From Gaiellasilicea sp963784895 (GTDB taxonomy: Bacteria > Actinomycetota > Thermoleophilia > Gaiellales > Gaiellaceae), in NCBI GenBank assembly GCA_963784895.1, contig CAWATM010000005.1:11161-75160 (forward strand): DNA of 64,000 bases, read 5' to 3'. Below the pieces are notes generated by a model, which was given only the letters and a program-made list of their open reading frames with translations, made no database searches and was not told the origin of the DNA. Shown here piece after piece: positions 28,151-37,006 of the stretch. The first letter of the stretch is position 1; every line of letters begins with the position of its first letter. The position numbers were made by a program, and so were the translations under genes.

Positions 28151-28156
28151 GCGCCG

Positions 28157-28162
28157 AACCTA
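28157..28162 (-). promoter_or_regulatory. -10 box of ugd (leaderless)
   Basis: TAGGTT on the minus strand, six bases from the GTG at 28150. Confidence 0.55.
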
Positions 28163-28219
28163 CCTAGAACCTCGAACGCCACGGAGGCTGAGCTCGTGAG
28201 CCGCCGCGACGTTCGAGGT

Positions 28220-30169
28220 TCATTTGACTTTGTCGAGCGGCTTGAGACCCTTCGCGATCGCGAGCATGGTCTCGTTCGAGAGCGAGTCGAGCAGCGTGTT
28301 GACGACCCAGTAACTCGCGCCGCCCTGGCGCAGGACGACCATGTGCAGCTTCGGGCCGGTGTAGTGGAGCTCGTAGCGACGGCCGCCGATCGAGCGGACG
28401 AAGTTGCGCTCGCTGAGCGCCGGCGCCTCCTCCCAGTCGGTCATCTGCACGCCCCAGTACTCGCTCGCACCCGTCCTGTAGGTGAGGCGGATCGTCTTGT
28501 GGTCCCCGTCCGGGTCGATCCGGTACATGCGCACCGGCCTCTCCCGGTCGATCCACGAAGAGCGCTCGACCACAGTCGGCACCATCACCTTGAACGGCAC
28601 CTTCGGCGCCCGCTCGCGCAGCAGCGCGAGCGAGGCCTCGGCGCCGGGAGCGACGTTCGCGGGCTGGCGCTGCGGCGTCTTGTCGACTGGAGCCTCGGCC
28701 AGCGTCCCGTGGAAGGTCTGCCCGACGATCACGGTCAGCATCGCCCCGTTCGCGAGCGCGCCGATCTTCGGGTTGAGCGCGACGACGTCGTCGGTGCCGA
28801 AGAGCGTTCCCACCTTCTTCGCCGCGGCTGCCGCGCCGGCCTGGGACTTGTCGTAGTGGATCCGCGTGTCGAAGTACTCCCAGTTCGGCGCGTTCGCATT
28901 CTTCCCGTCCGGCGGATAGACCATCTGGTACGCGCGCTGGGAGAGCAGGTAGCTGGCGGTGCCGGCCGAGCCGGTGACCCCGTTCCCGTTCAGGACCGTG
29001 ATCGTCGTCTCGCGCGGCGCCGGCGCCTTCGTCGCGGACGGCTTCGGTTTCTCGTTCAGCGCCACCTGCGTCGCCTTCTGCGGCGACTCGACGTCGGGGT
29101 GCGAGAACTCCTGCACCGCCTTTTTGATGTTCGCCTCCGGCACGAGCAGGTCGAAGCCCGACGTCTCCTCGATCCCCTCGAGCTTCGACTGGAAGAAATG
29201 ACCGGGCGGCAGCGAGTAGGCAAAGAGGGCGTACTCGAGCACCGTTCTGCCGTCCAGCTCCGAGTTGCCGCCGACGCCGACCTCGACATTCGATGTGATC
29301 GTCTTGATCACCTTGGGCAGGTCGAGCGGGCCGGCGCTCGCCTTCACCTGGTCCTTGAACGCGCGCACGAACAGCTGCTGGCGGGCGACGCGGTAGAGGT
29401 CGGAATCGGTGTGCCGGTAGCGCACGAAGTCGAGCGCCTGGTAGCCGCCGAGCTTCTGATAGCCCGGGAAGAGGTTGATCGTGGCGTAGCCGAAGTCGCC
29501 GCCGCGGTCGTTGAAGTAGCGCCGGTCGACGTCCATCCAGACGCCGCCGACCGCGTCGACGAGCTGACGGAAGCCGCGAAAGTTGACGGTGATCAGGTAG
29601 TTCACCGACAGGCCGGTGAGCTTGCGGACGGTCTCGAGCGTCCCCTTCGTGCCGCAGGTCGCGTAGGCATTGTTGATCCTCGCGCCGAACGGCGCCCTAC
29701 CCGGACAGTGGATCTGCACGAAGAGGTCGCGCGGGAACGACATCATCGAGATCGACTTCGTCTCGGGGTCGGCCCGCACGAGCATCACCGTGTCGGAGCG
29801 CGACTGGACGTCCTTCCCCTCGCCGGCGCGCTTGTCGTAGCCGACGACGAGCGCCGTCGCAGGCTGGCCAGGGAGCGCCACGTCGAGCCGCTTCGCCGCG
29901 ACCTTGACGTCGGGCGTCGAGGCGACCACGTCGGCGACGCTCTCGTGGAACCAGAGGTAGGCGCCTCCGGCCGCGGAGCCGATCGCGACGAGCAGGATCA
30001 CGCCCGCCCAGGCGAGCGCAGTGCGGACGAACGCCCAGCGCGAGCGTGGCGGCGGCTCCGGCTGGCGGTAGATCGTGATCGGCGAGAGCGAGCCCGGCGG
30101 CAGGACTGCGCGTCCATTGCCGTTGGCGGCCGCCCCGCGGCCGATACCTCTCTTGAGCGTGGTCCGCAT
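28220..30169 (-). CDS. LytR-CpsA-Psr (LCP) cell-wall ligase with LytR_C domain
   Basis: A 649-residue membrane protein. A cytoplasmic Pro-rich N-terminus leads to one helix at about 45-70, then the LCP domain (about 90-290) with the pyrophosphate-binding residues in SRSDTVMLVRADP, MMSFPRDLFVQI and VRYRHTDSDLYRVARQQ. LCP enzymes attach polyprenyl-linked glycopolymers to peptidoglycan. A LytR_C domain (about 390-480) starts ITVLNGNGVTGSAGTASYLL, and about 150 further residues form an extra C-terminal region with no recognised family. Neighbour ugd suggests the glycopolymer contains uronate, an inference. Confidence 0.92.
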   Translation of the reverse strand: MRTTLKRGIGRGAAANGNGRAVLPPGSLSPITIYRQPEPPPRSRWAFVRTALAWAGVILLVAIGSAAGGAYLWFHESVADVVASTPDVKVAAKRLDVALPGQPATALVVGYDKRAGEGKDVQSRSDTVMLVRADPETKSISMMSFPRDLFVQIHCPGRAPFGARINNAYATCGTKGTLETVRKLTGLSVNYLITVNFRGFRQLVDAVGGVWMDVDRRYFNDRGGDFGYATINLFPGYQKLGGYQALDFVRYRHTDSDLYRVARQQLFVRAFKDQVKASAGPLDLPKVIKTITSNVEVGVGGNSELDGRTVLEYALFAYSLPPGHFFQSKLEGIEETSGFDLLVPEANIKKAVQEFSHPDVESPQKATQVALNEKPKPSATKAPAPRETTITVLNGNGVTGSAGTASYLLSQRAYQMVYPPDGKNANAPNWEYFDTRIHYDKSQAGAAAAAKKVGTLFGTDDVVALNPKIGALANGAMLTVIVGQTFHGTLAEAPVDKTPQRQPANVAPGAEASLALLRERAPKVPFKVMVPTVVERSSWIDRERPVRMYRIDPDGDHKTIRLTYRTGASEYWGVQMTDWEEAPALSERNFVRSIGGRRYELHYTGPKLHMVVLRQGGASYWVVNTLLDSLSNETMLAIAKGLKPLDKVK

Positions 30170-30217
30170 AAGGAAAGCGGGCCAGGCGCCCGCGACGGTG
30201 CCCAGGATAGCGAGCGA

Positions 30218-31318
30218 CTAGGTCGTCGCGGCTCTGACGGACGCGAGCGCCTCGGCGAAGAACGCGTTCTCGTCCGGCGTTCCGACCGTGATCCGGAGCG
30301 CCCCGGGTGCGCCGAACGCGGCCATCGGCCGGACGATCGCTCCCTGGCGGAGCAGTGCGTCGAAGAGCGCGAGCGCATCGCCGTCGACCTCGACGAAGAG
30401 GAAGTTCGCGACCGCCGGGCCTGCTGGGGCGAGGCTGTGCTCCCGGAGAGTCCGCTCGAGCGCTGCGCGGCCGGCGGCCGTGAGGCGGCGGCGTTCGGAG
30501 AGCTCGTCGGCGCCGTCGATGCTGGCGAGCGCGGCGACCTGCGCCTGCGTGCCGACGTCGAAGGCGCGGCGCGTCTTGCCGATCGCCTGGATCACGTCCG
30601 CCGGGCCGACGCCGTAGCCGACCCGAAGGCCGGCGAGGCCGTAGATCTTCGAAAACGTCCGCAGCACGAGCACGCGGTGGCCGGCGCGGAGGTACTCCGC
30701 GACCCCTTCGGGGTAGTCGTCGCGGTCGATGTACTCGAAGTAGGCCTGGTCGAGCACCGTGAGGACGTGCTGGGGAACGCGCTCGAAGTAGTCGTCGAGC
30801 TGCGCGCGGGTGGTCATCGTCCCGGTCGGGTTGTTCGGCGTCGCGATGTAGACGAGCTTCGTCCGCGGCCCGACGGCCGCGAGCAGCGCGTCGAGGTCGT
30901 AGTGGTCGTCGACGAGCGGCACCTTGCGCGGGACGGCACCGAGCTTGAGCGCGTCGAGCGCATAGCTGATGAACGACGGCCAAGCAGTGACGACCTCGTC
31001 GCCGGGATCGAGCGTGGCCACCGAGAGGTGACCGATGATCGCGTCGACGCCGGCTCCGGTGATCACGTTCGCCGCGTCGACGCCGTGACGCTCCGCGATC
31101 GCGTTGCGGAGGTGGAACGCGCCGCCGTCGGGATAGCGGTTGAGCGACCGGGCGCTTCGTTCGAGCGCCTCGAGCGCAGCCGGGAACGGACCCCACGGCC
31201 CCTCGTTCGAGGCGAGCTTGACGACGCGGTCGAGCCCGAGCTCGCGTTGCACCTCCTCCTCCGGCTTCCCCGGCTCGTACGGAACGAGCCCGTCGAGAGC
31301 GGCGCGGAAGAGGCTCAT
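30218..31318 (-). CDS. hisC: Histidinol-phosphate aminotransferase (class I/II PLP enzyme)
   Basis: A 366-residue fold-type I PLP aminotransferase. LASNEGPWGPFPAALEAL, NRYPDGGAFHLRNAIAERHG, TPNNPTGTMTTRAQLD and the PLP-Lys in RTFSKIYGLAGLRVGYG match HisC, as does the C-terminal GALRITVGTPDENAFF. HisC-like enzymes sometimes act on aromatic amino acids, and no other his genes are in the window, so specificity is likely but unproven. It follows the small gene at 31326 by seven bases and is probably translated from the same message. Confidence 0.87.
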   Translation of the reverse strand: MSLFRAALDGLVPYEPGKPEEEVQRELGLDRVVKLASNEGPWGPFPAALEALERSARSLNRYPDGGAFHLRNAIAERHGVDAANVITGAGVDAIIGHLSVATLDPGDEVVTAWPSFISYALDALKLGAVPRKVPLVDDHYDLDALLAAVGPRTKLVYIATPNNPTGTMTTRAQLDDYFERVPQHVLTVLDQAYFEYIDRDDYPEGVAEYLRAGHRVLVLRTFSKIYGLAGLRVGYGVGPADVIQAIGKTRRAFDVGTQAQVAALASIDGADELSERRRLTAAGRAALERTLREHSLAPAGPAVANFLFVEVDGDALALFDALLRQGAIVRPMAAFGAPGALRITVGTPDENAFFAEALASVRAATT

Positions 31319-31325
31319 CGCGGGG

Positions 31326-31556
31326 TTACTCGGCCGGGGACGGCGGTAGCTCGGCGTCGTCCGAGCTGCGCTTCCGCCAGAACCAGAGGATGCCGCCGAC
31401 GGCGGCCAGACCCGCCGCGATCGCGCCCTTGTTCGGCCGCTTCGTCCCCTCGATGGTGCCGGGCACCGCCTGGCGCGCCTTGTGCTTCATCACCGTCTTG
31501 GCACCCACCCAGGTGAGCCAGCCGAGAACGGCGTTGCGCCTGTTGAAGATGCTCAT
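31326..31556 (-). CDS. Small membrane-associated hypothetical protein
   Basis: A 76-residue protein: a basic N-terminus (MSIFNRRNAVLGWLTWVGAK), a Lys/Arg-rich middle (KHKARQAVPGTIEGTKRPNK), one predicted helix (about 44-60, GAIAAGLAAVGGILWFW) and an acidic Pro-rich tail. ATG at 31556 is leaderless after TAGCCT. Similar short proteins are frequent beside metabolic genes in actinobacteria but I do not know a function. Confidence 0.7.
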   Translation of the reverse strand: MSIFNRRNAVLGWLTWVGAKTVMKHKARQAVPGTIEGTKRPNKGAIAAGLAAVGGILWFWRKRSSDDAELPPSPAE

Positions 31557-31563
31557 CGGCGAG

Positions 31564-31569
31564 AGGCTA
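31564..31569 (-). promoter_or_regulatory. -10 box of the small gene and hisC (leaderless)
   Basis: TAGCCT on the minus strand, seven bases from the ATG at 31556. Confidence 0.5.
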
Positions 31570-31592
31570 ACAGCCTCCGCCAACGGCCGTTT

Positions 31593-31629
31593 CGGCCATG
31601 TCCCAGGGACTGTCCCTCGGACATGGCCG
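31593..31629. repeat. Nested inverted repeat between hisC unit and lpdA
   Basis: CGGCCATGTCC pairs with GGACATGGCCG (11 bp), and AGGGA with TCCCT inside it, leaving loop CTG. In a gene-free stretch of about 310 bases (31557-31866). It could act as a bidirectional transcription barrier; no T-run follows. Apart from this and the terminator at 31689-31727 I see nothing else in the stretch. Confidence 0.6.
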
Positions 31630-31688
31630 CAACGGCCCGTGGCCGAGCGAGAGCGAAGCGACCCGTCAGGAGTTGCGGACGGCGCACC

Positions 31689-31727
31689 AAAAAGCGAACC
31701 GCCCCCTCTGCGGCAAGGGGGCGGTTC
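31689..31727 (-). terminator. Rho-independent terminator after lpdA
   Basis: On the minus strand GAACCGCCCCCT and AGGGGGCGGTTC form a 12-bp stem with an 8-base loop, followed by GC and TTTTT. It lies about 140 bases after the lpdA stop. Confidence 0.8.
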
Positions 31728-31866
31728 TGGGAGAAAGGCGGGGCCGGCGGGCGGCACGGCCCCTATGTGGGACGAGGGCACGTCCTTGGCTATTGAGATG
31801 CCGCCCCCGCGGAAACCTTGCGCGACGTCGAAACCTTTTTGTCGTTATGAGATTTCGCGAAGCCGC

Positions 31867-33273
31867 CTAGGTCTGTGCGGGAGCCCGTTTCTTGTTCGGC
31901 AGATGGATCGCGCGGCCGAGAGCCACGAGCCCTGCCTCCTTGATCGCCTCCGACAGCGTCGGGTGCGCGGCCATCCCGTCTGCCACCGTCTCGACCGTCG
32001 CCTCGGCGTCGAGCGCCACCGTGCCGGCCTCGATCAGGTCGGTCACATGCGGGCCGACCATGATCAGGCCGAGCAGCTCGCCGTACTTGGTCTCGTGGAT
32101 CGACTTGACCCAGCCGACCGTCTCGGCCTGCATGACGGCGCGGGCGTTTGCGACCCACGGGAACATGCCGACGGCGATGTCGTCGCCGTGCAGCTCCCGC
32201 GCCTGCGCCTCGGTGAGGCCGACGCCCGCGATCTCGGGGTCGGTGTAGATCGGCCGGGGTACGGCCGGATCGCCGATCGTCGCCTCGTGCCCGCACGCGT
32301 TCTCGGCGGCGACCTCGCCCTCGCGGAATGCGGTGTGCGCGAGCTGCCAGTAGCCGGCGCAATCGCCGACGGCGTAGACGTGAGGCACGGTCGTCCGCCG
32401 GTGCTCGTCGGTCGCGATGCCGGCGCGGCGGTCGAGCTGGACGCCGATCTCCTCGAGCCCGAGCCCCTCGACGAGCGGGCCGCGCCCGATCGACACGAGC
32501 ATCAGATCGGCCTCGACGCTCTCGCCGTCGCCGAAATGGACGCGGAGCTGGTTGCCGTCGTCTTCGACGCCGTTGCACTGCTTGCCGAGCTGGAGCGCGA
32601 TCCCGCGCTTGCCGAATGCCTTCGCGAGCTCCTTGGCCGCGTCCGCGTCCTCCTGCGGGATCAGCGTGTCGAGCATCTCGACGATCGTCACCTCGGAGCC
32701 GAACCGCTGGAAGATCGACGCGAACTCGCAGCCGATGATGCCGCCGCCCAGCACGACGAGCCGGCGCGGAACCTGCGTCTGCGCGAGGAGCCCGGTCGAG
32801 TCGACGCACCGCGGGGAGTCGATCCCCTCGATCGGCGGGCGGAGCGGGAACGAGCCCGTCGCCACGATCGCGCTCTTGAACTGGATGTCCTCGCCGCCCT
32901 CGACCGAGATCGTGTTCGGCCCGCTGAAGCGACCCCGGCCCTTGGCCCACTCGACGCCGTTCGCCTTGAAGAGGCCGGCGACGCCGCCGGTCATCTGCTT
33001 GACGACGCCGTTCTTCCACTCGACCGCCTGGCCGAAGTTGAGCTGCGGCCGGCTCACCTCGACGCCGAACTTGGCGAAGACCTCGCCCGCCTGGTGCAGC
33101 GCGTGCGCTGTCTGTACCCAGGCCTTCGTCGGGATGCAGCCCACCCGCAGGCAGGTGCCGCCGAGCTCGGGCTCCTGCTCGACGCAGACGACCTTCGCGC
33201 CCAGCTGGGCTGCGCGGATCGCTGCCGTGTACCCGCCGGGGCCTCCGCCCAGGACGGCGACGTCACATTCCAT
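31867..33273 (-). CDS. lpdA: Dihydrolipoyl dehydrogenase (E3)
   Basis: A 468-residue FAD-disulfide oxidoreductase that reoxidises lipoamide in 2-oxoacid dehydrogenase complexes. FAD motif VLGGGPGGYTAAIRAAQLG, redox-active Cys pair GGTCLRVGCIPTKAW, NAD motif VVLGGGIIGCEFASIFQRFG, second FAD motif VYAVGDCAG and the C-terminal catalytic His in AAHPTLSEAI are all present. ATG follows GGAAAGG, and TAGCAT at 33312-33307 is a likely -10 box. The E1 and E2 partners lie about 1.5 kb away on the same strand, with three unrelated genes between. Confidence 0.95.
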   Translation of the reverse strand: MECDVAVLGGGPGGYTAAIRAAQLGAKVVCVEQEPELGGTCLRVGCIPTKAWVQTAHALHQAGEVFAKFGVEVSRPQLNFGQAVEWKNGVVKQMTGGVAGLFKANGVEWAKGRGRFSGPNTISVEGGEDIQFKSAIVATGSFPLRPPIEGIDSPRCVDSTGLLAQTQVPRRLVVLGGGIIGCEFASIFQRFGSEVTIVEMLDTLIPQEDADAAKELAKAFGKRGIALQLGKQCNGVEDDGNQLRVHFGDGESVEADLMLVSIGRGPLVEGLGLEEIGVQLDRRAGIATDEHRRTTVPHVYAVGDCAGYWQLAHTAFREGEVAAENACGHEATIGDPAVPRPIYTDPEIAGVGLTEAQARELHGDDIAVGMFPWVANARAVMQAETVGWVKSIHETKYGELLGLIMVGPHVTDLIEAGTVALDAEATVETVADGMAAHPTLSEAIKEAGLVALGRAIHLPNKKRAPAQT

Positions 33274-33372
33274 CTCTCAACCTTTCCGTCGGAAGTCTCC
33301 TCTCGATGCTAACGATGAGTTCGCGGCGCCCGCGCCGTCCTAGGGACACACATCACGACGGAGGAGCGAACC

Positions 33373-33906
33373 ATGAGAAAGCTGGTCGAATCGACGTTCA
33401 TGTCCCTCGACGGCGTGATCGACAACCCGCAGAACTGGAGCCCGCCCTACTGGGACGACGAGCACGCGGCGTATGCGCAGAAGCTGATGGCCGGCGCCGA
33501 CGAGCTCCTCCTCGGCCGCAAGACCTACGAGGGGTTCGCCGAGGCCTGGCCGCAACGCTCGGGCGACCCGTACACGGACAAGATCAACGCGATGCCGAAG
33601 CACGTCGCGTCGCGGACGCTGACCGACCTGGCCTGGAACGCGCGCCCGCTCGAGGGCGACGCCGCAGAAGCGGTCGCGGCATTGAAGCAGCGGGACGGCG
33701 AGAACTTGCTCAAGTTCGGCACGGGCCAGTTCTCGCGGACGCTGCTCGAGCACGGGCTGCTCGACGAGCTGCACGCGTGGATCTTCCCCGTGCTCGTCGG
33801 CGGCGGTCAGCGCCTGATCGACGGGATCGGCGTCACGCATCTCCAGCTCGTCGAGACGACGCCCTTCGCGAGCGGCATCGTCGTCAACACCTACGCCCCG
33901 AAGTAG
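33373..33906 (+). CDS. Dihydrofolate reductase-fold protein (RibD C-terminal-like)
   Basis: A 177-residue protein of the DHFR/RibD-C family: MRKLVESTFMSLDGVIDNPQ at the N-terminus, then LLLGRKTYEGFAEAWP (about 46-61), KFGTGQFSRTLLEHGLLDEL and FPVLVGGGQRLIDG. Members of this family are NADPH-binding but mostly uncharacterised; true DHFR (folA) lacks this N-terminus, so folate activity should not be assumed. A GGAGGAGCGAACC ribosome-binding site precedes the ATG. Divergent from lpdA; its end is three bases from the convergent GNAT gene. Confidence 0.88.
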   Translation: MRKLVESTFMSLDGVIDNPQNWSPPYWDDEHAAYAQKLMAGADELLLGRKTYEGFAEAWPQRSGDPYTDKINAMPKHVASRTLTDLAWNARPLEGDAAEAVAALKQRDGENLLKFGTGQFSRTLLEHGLLDELHAWIFPVLVGGGQRLIDGIGVTHLQLVETTPFASGIVVNTYAPK

Positions 33907-33909
33907 CGC

Positions 33910-34371
33910 TCAGAGCGACGCGACCATCGTCCAGGCCTCGGCGCCTTCGTCGATCACCGAGAACCCGTGGCGCTCGTAGAGCTTGCGGGCGGGGTTGCCC
34001 GGCTCGACGCTGAGGCTGAGGCGCTCGTAACCGGCGGCACGAGCCTTCGCGATCAGCTCCTGCAGCAGCTCGTCGCCGATGCCGTGGCCGCGCTTGGACG
34101 GGACGACCGCGATCGCCAGCTCGGGCGTCCCCTCGTCGACGAACCCGTACCCGGGCTCGTCCCCGCCGAAGACGCGGTACCAGGCGGCGCCGACGGGAAA
34201 GCCGTTCTCGAGCGCGATCACGGCCGTGTCGCCGGGCCTCCCCCACCCGCGCACGTAGCGCGAGACGAGCGAGCCGGGCACGCGTTCGCGCCAGTAGTAG
34301 GCGTGGTGGAGCATGTCGCGGAGGAAGCGGACGTCCTGGGCGCCGCCGCGGCGGAGCACGACCTCGGTCAC
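33910..34371 (-). CDS. GNAT-family N-acetyltransferase
   Basis: A 153-residue single GNAT domain. The acetyl-CoA loop is VVPSKRGHGIGDELLQELIA (about 88-107), and the usual NPARKLYERHGF motif follows (about 125). GTG at 34371 overlaps the VOC gene stop (GTGA), so the two are translationally coupled. Substrate not predictable. Convergent with the DHFR-fold gene. Confidence 0.87.
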   Translation of the reverse strand: MTEVVLRRGGAQDVRFLRDMLHHAYYWRERVPGSLVSRYVRGWGRPGDTAVIALENGFPVGAAWYRVFGGDEPGYGFVDEGTPELAIAVVPSKRGHGIGDELLQELIAKARAAGYERLSLSVEPGNPARKLYERHGFSVIDEGAEAWTMVASL

Positions 34372-34703
34372 GGGTCGAGCGACTCCGCCAGTTGGATCCG
34401 GTTGCCGTCCGGGTCGAAGACGTCCACGAGCCTGATCTGCCCGTGCAGCTCCAAGACGACACCCACCTCCACCCCCGCCGCTCGCAGGCGCTCGGCCATC
34501 GCCTTCACGTCCTCGACGTCGACGTGTGCGACGCCACTCGACTCGGCGGGCTCGCCCACGGCGATGGCGATCTCCATTCCGCCGTGCTGCAGCCGCGACC
34601 AGCCGTCGTCGACGTCGACGAACACCTCCTCGAAGCCGAGCACGTCTCGGTAGAAGGCACGGCCGACGTCGAGATCGCGTACGCGGTACCACACCGTTGT
34701 CAC
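34368..34703 (-). CDS. Glyoxalase/VOC-superfamily protein
   Basis: A 111-residue vicinal-oxygen-chelate domain: DLDVGRAFYRDVLGFEEVFV at the N-terminus, MEIAIAVGEPAESSGVAHVD in the middle and VDVFDPDGNRIQLAESL at the end, with Glu of the last strand in the expected metal position. Members act as glyoxalases, dioxygenases or binding proteins; no closer assignment. GTG at 34703 is leaderless after TAAGTT. Confidence 0.85.
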   Translation of the reverse strand: MTTVWYRVRDLDVGRAFYRDVLGFEEVFVDVDDGWSRLQHGGMEIAIAVGEPAESSGVAHVDVEDVKAMAERLRAAGVEVGVVLELHGQIRLVDVFDPDGNRIQLAESLDP

Positions 34704-34710
34704 ATCAGTG

Positions 34711-34716
34711 AACTTA
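34711..34716 (-). promoter_or_regulatory. -10 box of VOC-GNAT pair (leaderless)
   Basis: TAAGTT on the minus strand, seven bases from the GTG at 34703, placed at the very 3' end of the E2 gene. Confidence 0.5.
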
Positions 34717-36018
34717 CAGCGCGAGCGCGGGCTCTTCGAGCAATTCCTTCACCGTGCGGAGGAAGTCGGCGCCGTCGGCACCGTCGATCGCCCGGTGGTC
34801 GCACGTGATCGTCATGCTCATCAGCGGCCGCACCGCGACGTTGCCGTCGCGGACGACAGGCTTCGGCTCGGTGGTGCCGACCGCGAGGATCGCCGCCTGG
34901 GGCGGGTTCAGCACGGCGACGAACTGCTCGATCCCGAACATGCCGAGGTTCGAGATCGTGAAGGTGCCGTCGGCGAGGTCGTCGCGCTGGAGCTTGCCCT
35001 CGCGGGCGCGGCCGACGAGCGCGGCGCGGTCGGCGGCGATCTGCTGGATCGTCTTCCGGTCGGCGTCGCGGATCACGGGGACGACGAGGCCGTTGGGCGC
35101 GGCGACGGCGATCCCGACATGGGCGAACGGGAAGCGAAGGATCTTGTCGCCCGTGAAGTGCGCGTTGACCGCCGGGTGGCGCAGGAGCGCGGCCGCTGCG
35201 ACCTTCGTCAGCAAGTCGCTGACGGTCGGCTTCGTCTCGCCGTCCCGCAGCCGGCCGACGAGGCGCTCGCGGAGCTCGAGCGACCGGGTCATGTCGACCG
35301 ACACGGTGAGCTGGAAGACCGGCGCCTGCCAGGCCTCGGTCAGCCGGCGGGCGATCGTCTTCCGGGTCGAGGTCAGCTCGACCTCCTCCACCTCGCCCGA
35401 CGGAGTCGCGGCGGCTGCGGCCGGCGCTGCCTGCGGCGCCGCGACGGCGCCCCGCTCGACGTCGTCGGCGACGATCCGGCCCTCAGGGCCGCTCCCGGAG
35501 AGCGTTGCGATGTCGATCCCCTTCTCGCGCGCGAGCCTGCGTGCGAGCGGCGAGGCCTTGACGCGGCCGTCGGGTCGCGCGGGAGCGTCGGCGACGGCTG
35601 CGGTCTCGGCGGCGGCCGTCGCGGCGGCGGCATCCTGGCCCCGCTGGCGCTGATCGTCCATGCCAGGAGCCGACGAGCCCTCCGTCTCCTCTTCGTCCTG
35701 CTCCTCGACGGCGGCTTCGGCTTCGTCCTCGTCGCCGGCTTCGGCCGCAGGCGCCTTCCCGTTCTCGGACGAGACCTCCTCGCCTTCGTCTCCGATGAAG
35801 GCGATCGTCTTCCCCACCTCGACCTCGCCGGAGTCGACGACGATCTTGAGCAGGACGCCGTCGGCCTCGGCCTCCACCTCCTGCGTCACCTTGTCGGTGT
35901 CGAGCTCGTAGAGCGGCTCGCGCTTCTTGACCGGCTCGCCTTCGCCCTTGAGCCACTTGACGATCGTGCCGGACTCCATCCCCTGGCCCAGCCGCGGCAG
36001 CTTGACCTCGGTCGCCAT
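34714..36018 (-). CDS. pdhC: 2-oxoacid dehydrogenase E2 (dihydrolipoamide acyltransferase)
   Basis: A 434-residue E2 core. One lipoyl domain (about 1-80) with the lipoylated Lys in ELDTDKVTQEVEAEAD, a Glu/Ala linker, an E3/E1-binding domain (about 153-188, ASPLARRLAREKGIDIATLS), an Ala/Pro linker and the catalytic domain (about 205-434) with TSTRKTIARRLTEAW and HRAIDGADGADFL. One lipoyl domain and an AcoA-type E1 leave the substrate open (pyruvate, acetoin or branched-chain oxoacid), so the symbol is tentative. It follows E1 beta by 7 bases. Confidence 0.9.
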   Translation of the reverse strand: MATEVKLPRLGQGMESGTIVKWLKGEGEPVKKREPLYELDTDKVTQEVEAEADGVLLKIVVDSGEVEVGKTIAFIGDEGEEVSSENGKAPAAEAGDEDEAEAAVEEQDEEETEGSSAPGMDDQRQRGQDAAAATAAAETAAVADAPARPDGRVKASPLARRLAREKGIDIATLSGSGPEGRIVADDVERGAVAAPQAAPAAAAATPSGEVEEVELTSTRKTIARRLTEAWQAPVFQLTVSVDMTRSLELRERLVGRLRDGETKPTVSDLLTKVAAAALLRHPAVNAHFTGDKILRFPFAHVGIAVAAPNGLVVPVIRDADRKTIQQIAADRAALVGRAREGKLQRDDLADGTFTISNLGMFGIEQFVAVLNPPQAAILAVGTTEPKPVVRDGNVAVRPLMSMTITCDHRAIDGADGADFLRTVKELLEEPALAL

Positions 36019-36025
36019 CAGCCAG

Positions 36026-37006
36026 TTAGCTCCGGGCCACCGTGCGCTTCACGGCCTCGAGGACATCCGCGGCGTGCGGAACGACCCACTGCTCCATCGC
36101 CGGGGCGAACGCGAGCGGCGCGAACTTCGCACCCACGCGCTCGATCGGCGCGTCGAGGTAGTCGAAGGCCCCCTGCTGGATCACGGCCGTCAGCTCGGCG
36201 CCGAAGCCGCCGCGCGTGACCGCCTCGTGCGCCGTCACCGCGCGCGTCGTCTTCTTCACCGAGGCGATGATCGTCTCCTCGTCGAGCGGGAGCAGCGTGC
36301 GCGGGTCGATCACCTCGACGGAGATCCCGTCCTTGGCGGCGTCCTCGGCCGCCTGCAGCGCCTCGGGCACCATCCGCCCGATCGCGACCACGGTCACGTC
36401 CGAGCCTTCGCGCATCACGCGCGCCTTGCCGAGCGGGATCGGCTCGATCTCGTCCGGGACGGAGCCCTTGAGCGGATACAGGAGCCGGTGCTCGAAGAAG
36501 ATGACCGGGTTGTCGTCGTAGATCGAGCTCCAGAGCAGGCCGCGCACGTCCTCGGGGGTCGAGGGGAAGACCACCTTCAGGCCCGGCACGTGCACGAACC
36601 ACGATTCGAGCTGCTGCGCGTGCTGCGCGCCTGGGCTCCAGCCGGCGCCGCCCTGGGTGCGGATCGTCAGCGGCACCTTCAGCTGGCCGCCGCTCATCGT
36701 CCGGTGCTTTGCCGCCTGGTTGACGAGCTGCTCCATCGAGAGCGTCAGGAAGTCCTGGTACATGATCTCGACGACGGGCCGCATCCCCTGCATCGCGGCG
36801 CCGATGCCGGTGCCGACGATCGCCATCTCCGAGATCGGCGTGTTGCGGACGCGCTCGGGGCCGAACTCGGCGAGCATCCCCTGGGTGACGCCCATCGAGC
36901 CGCCCATCTCGGCGATGTCCTCGCCCATGACGAAGACGTCGTCGTCGGCGCGCATCGCGCTCGAGAGCGCGTCGCGGACGGCCTCGCGGTAGGTCAGCTC
37001 AGGCAT
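36026..37006 (-). CDS. pdhB: 2-oxoacid dehydrogenase E1 beta subunit
   Basis: A 326-residue transketolase-like subunit which, with E1 alpha, decarboxylates a 2-oxoacid using thiamine diphosphate. MPELTYREAVRDALSSAM, VFVMGEDIAEMGGSMGVTQG, FPSTPEDVRGLLWSSIYDDN and HEAVTRGGFGAELTAVIQQ are standard family landmarks. ATG at 37006 overlaps the E1 alpha stop by 8 bases; a longer open frame upstream lies within E1 alpha and is rejected. Middle gene of the alpha-beta-E2 operon. Confidence 0.92.
   Translation of the reverse strand: MPELTYREAVRDALSSAMRADDDVFVMGEDIAEMGGSMGVTQGMLAEFGPERVRNTPISEMAIVGTGIGAAMQGMRPVVEIMYQDFLTLSMEQLVNQAAKHRTMSGGQLKVPLTIRTQGGAGWSPGAQHAQQLESWFVHVPGLKVVFPSTPEDVRGLLWSSIYDDNPVIFFEHRLLYPLKGSVPDEIEPIPLGKARVMREGSDVTVVAIGRMVPEALQAAEDAAKDGISVEVIDPRTLLPLDEETIIASVKKTTRAVTAHEAVTRGGFGAELTAVIQQGAFDYLDAPIERVGAKFAPLAFAPAMEQWVVPHAADVLEAVKRTVARS

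Noticed and set aside
27254..31516. A 1420-codon open frame on the plus strand
   Set aside because: Antisense to ugd, the LCP gene and hisC; composition is Arg/Asp/Val-rich shadow sequence without domains.
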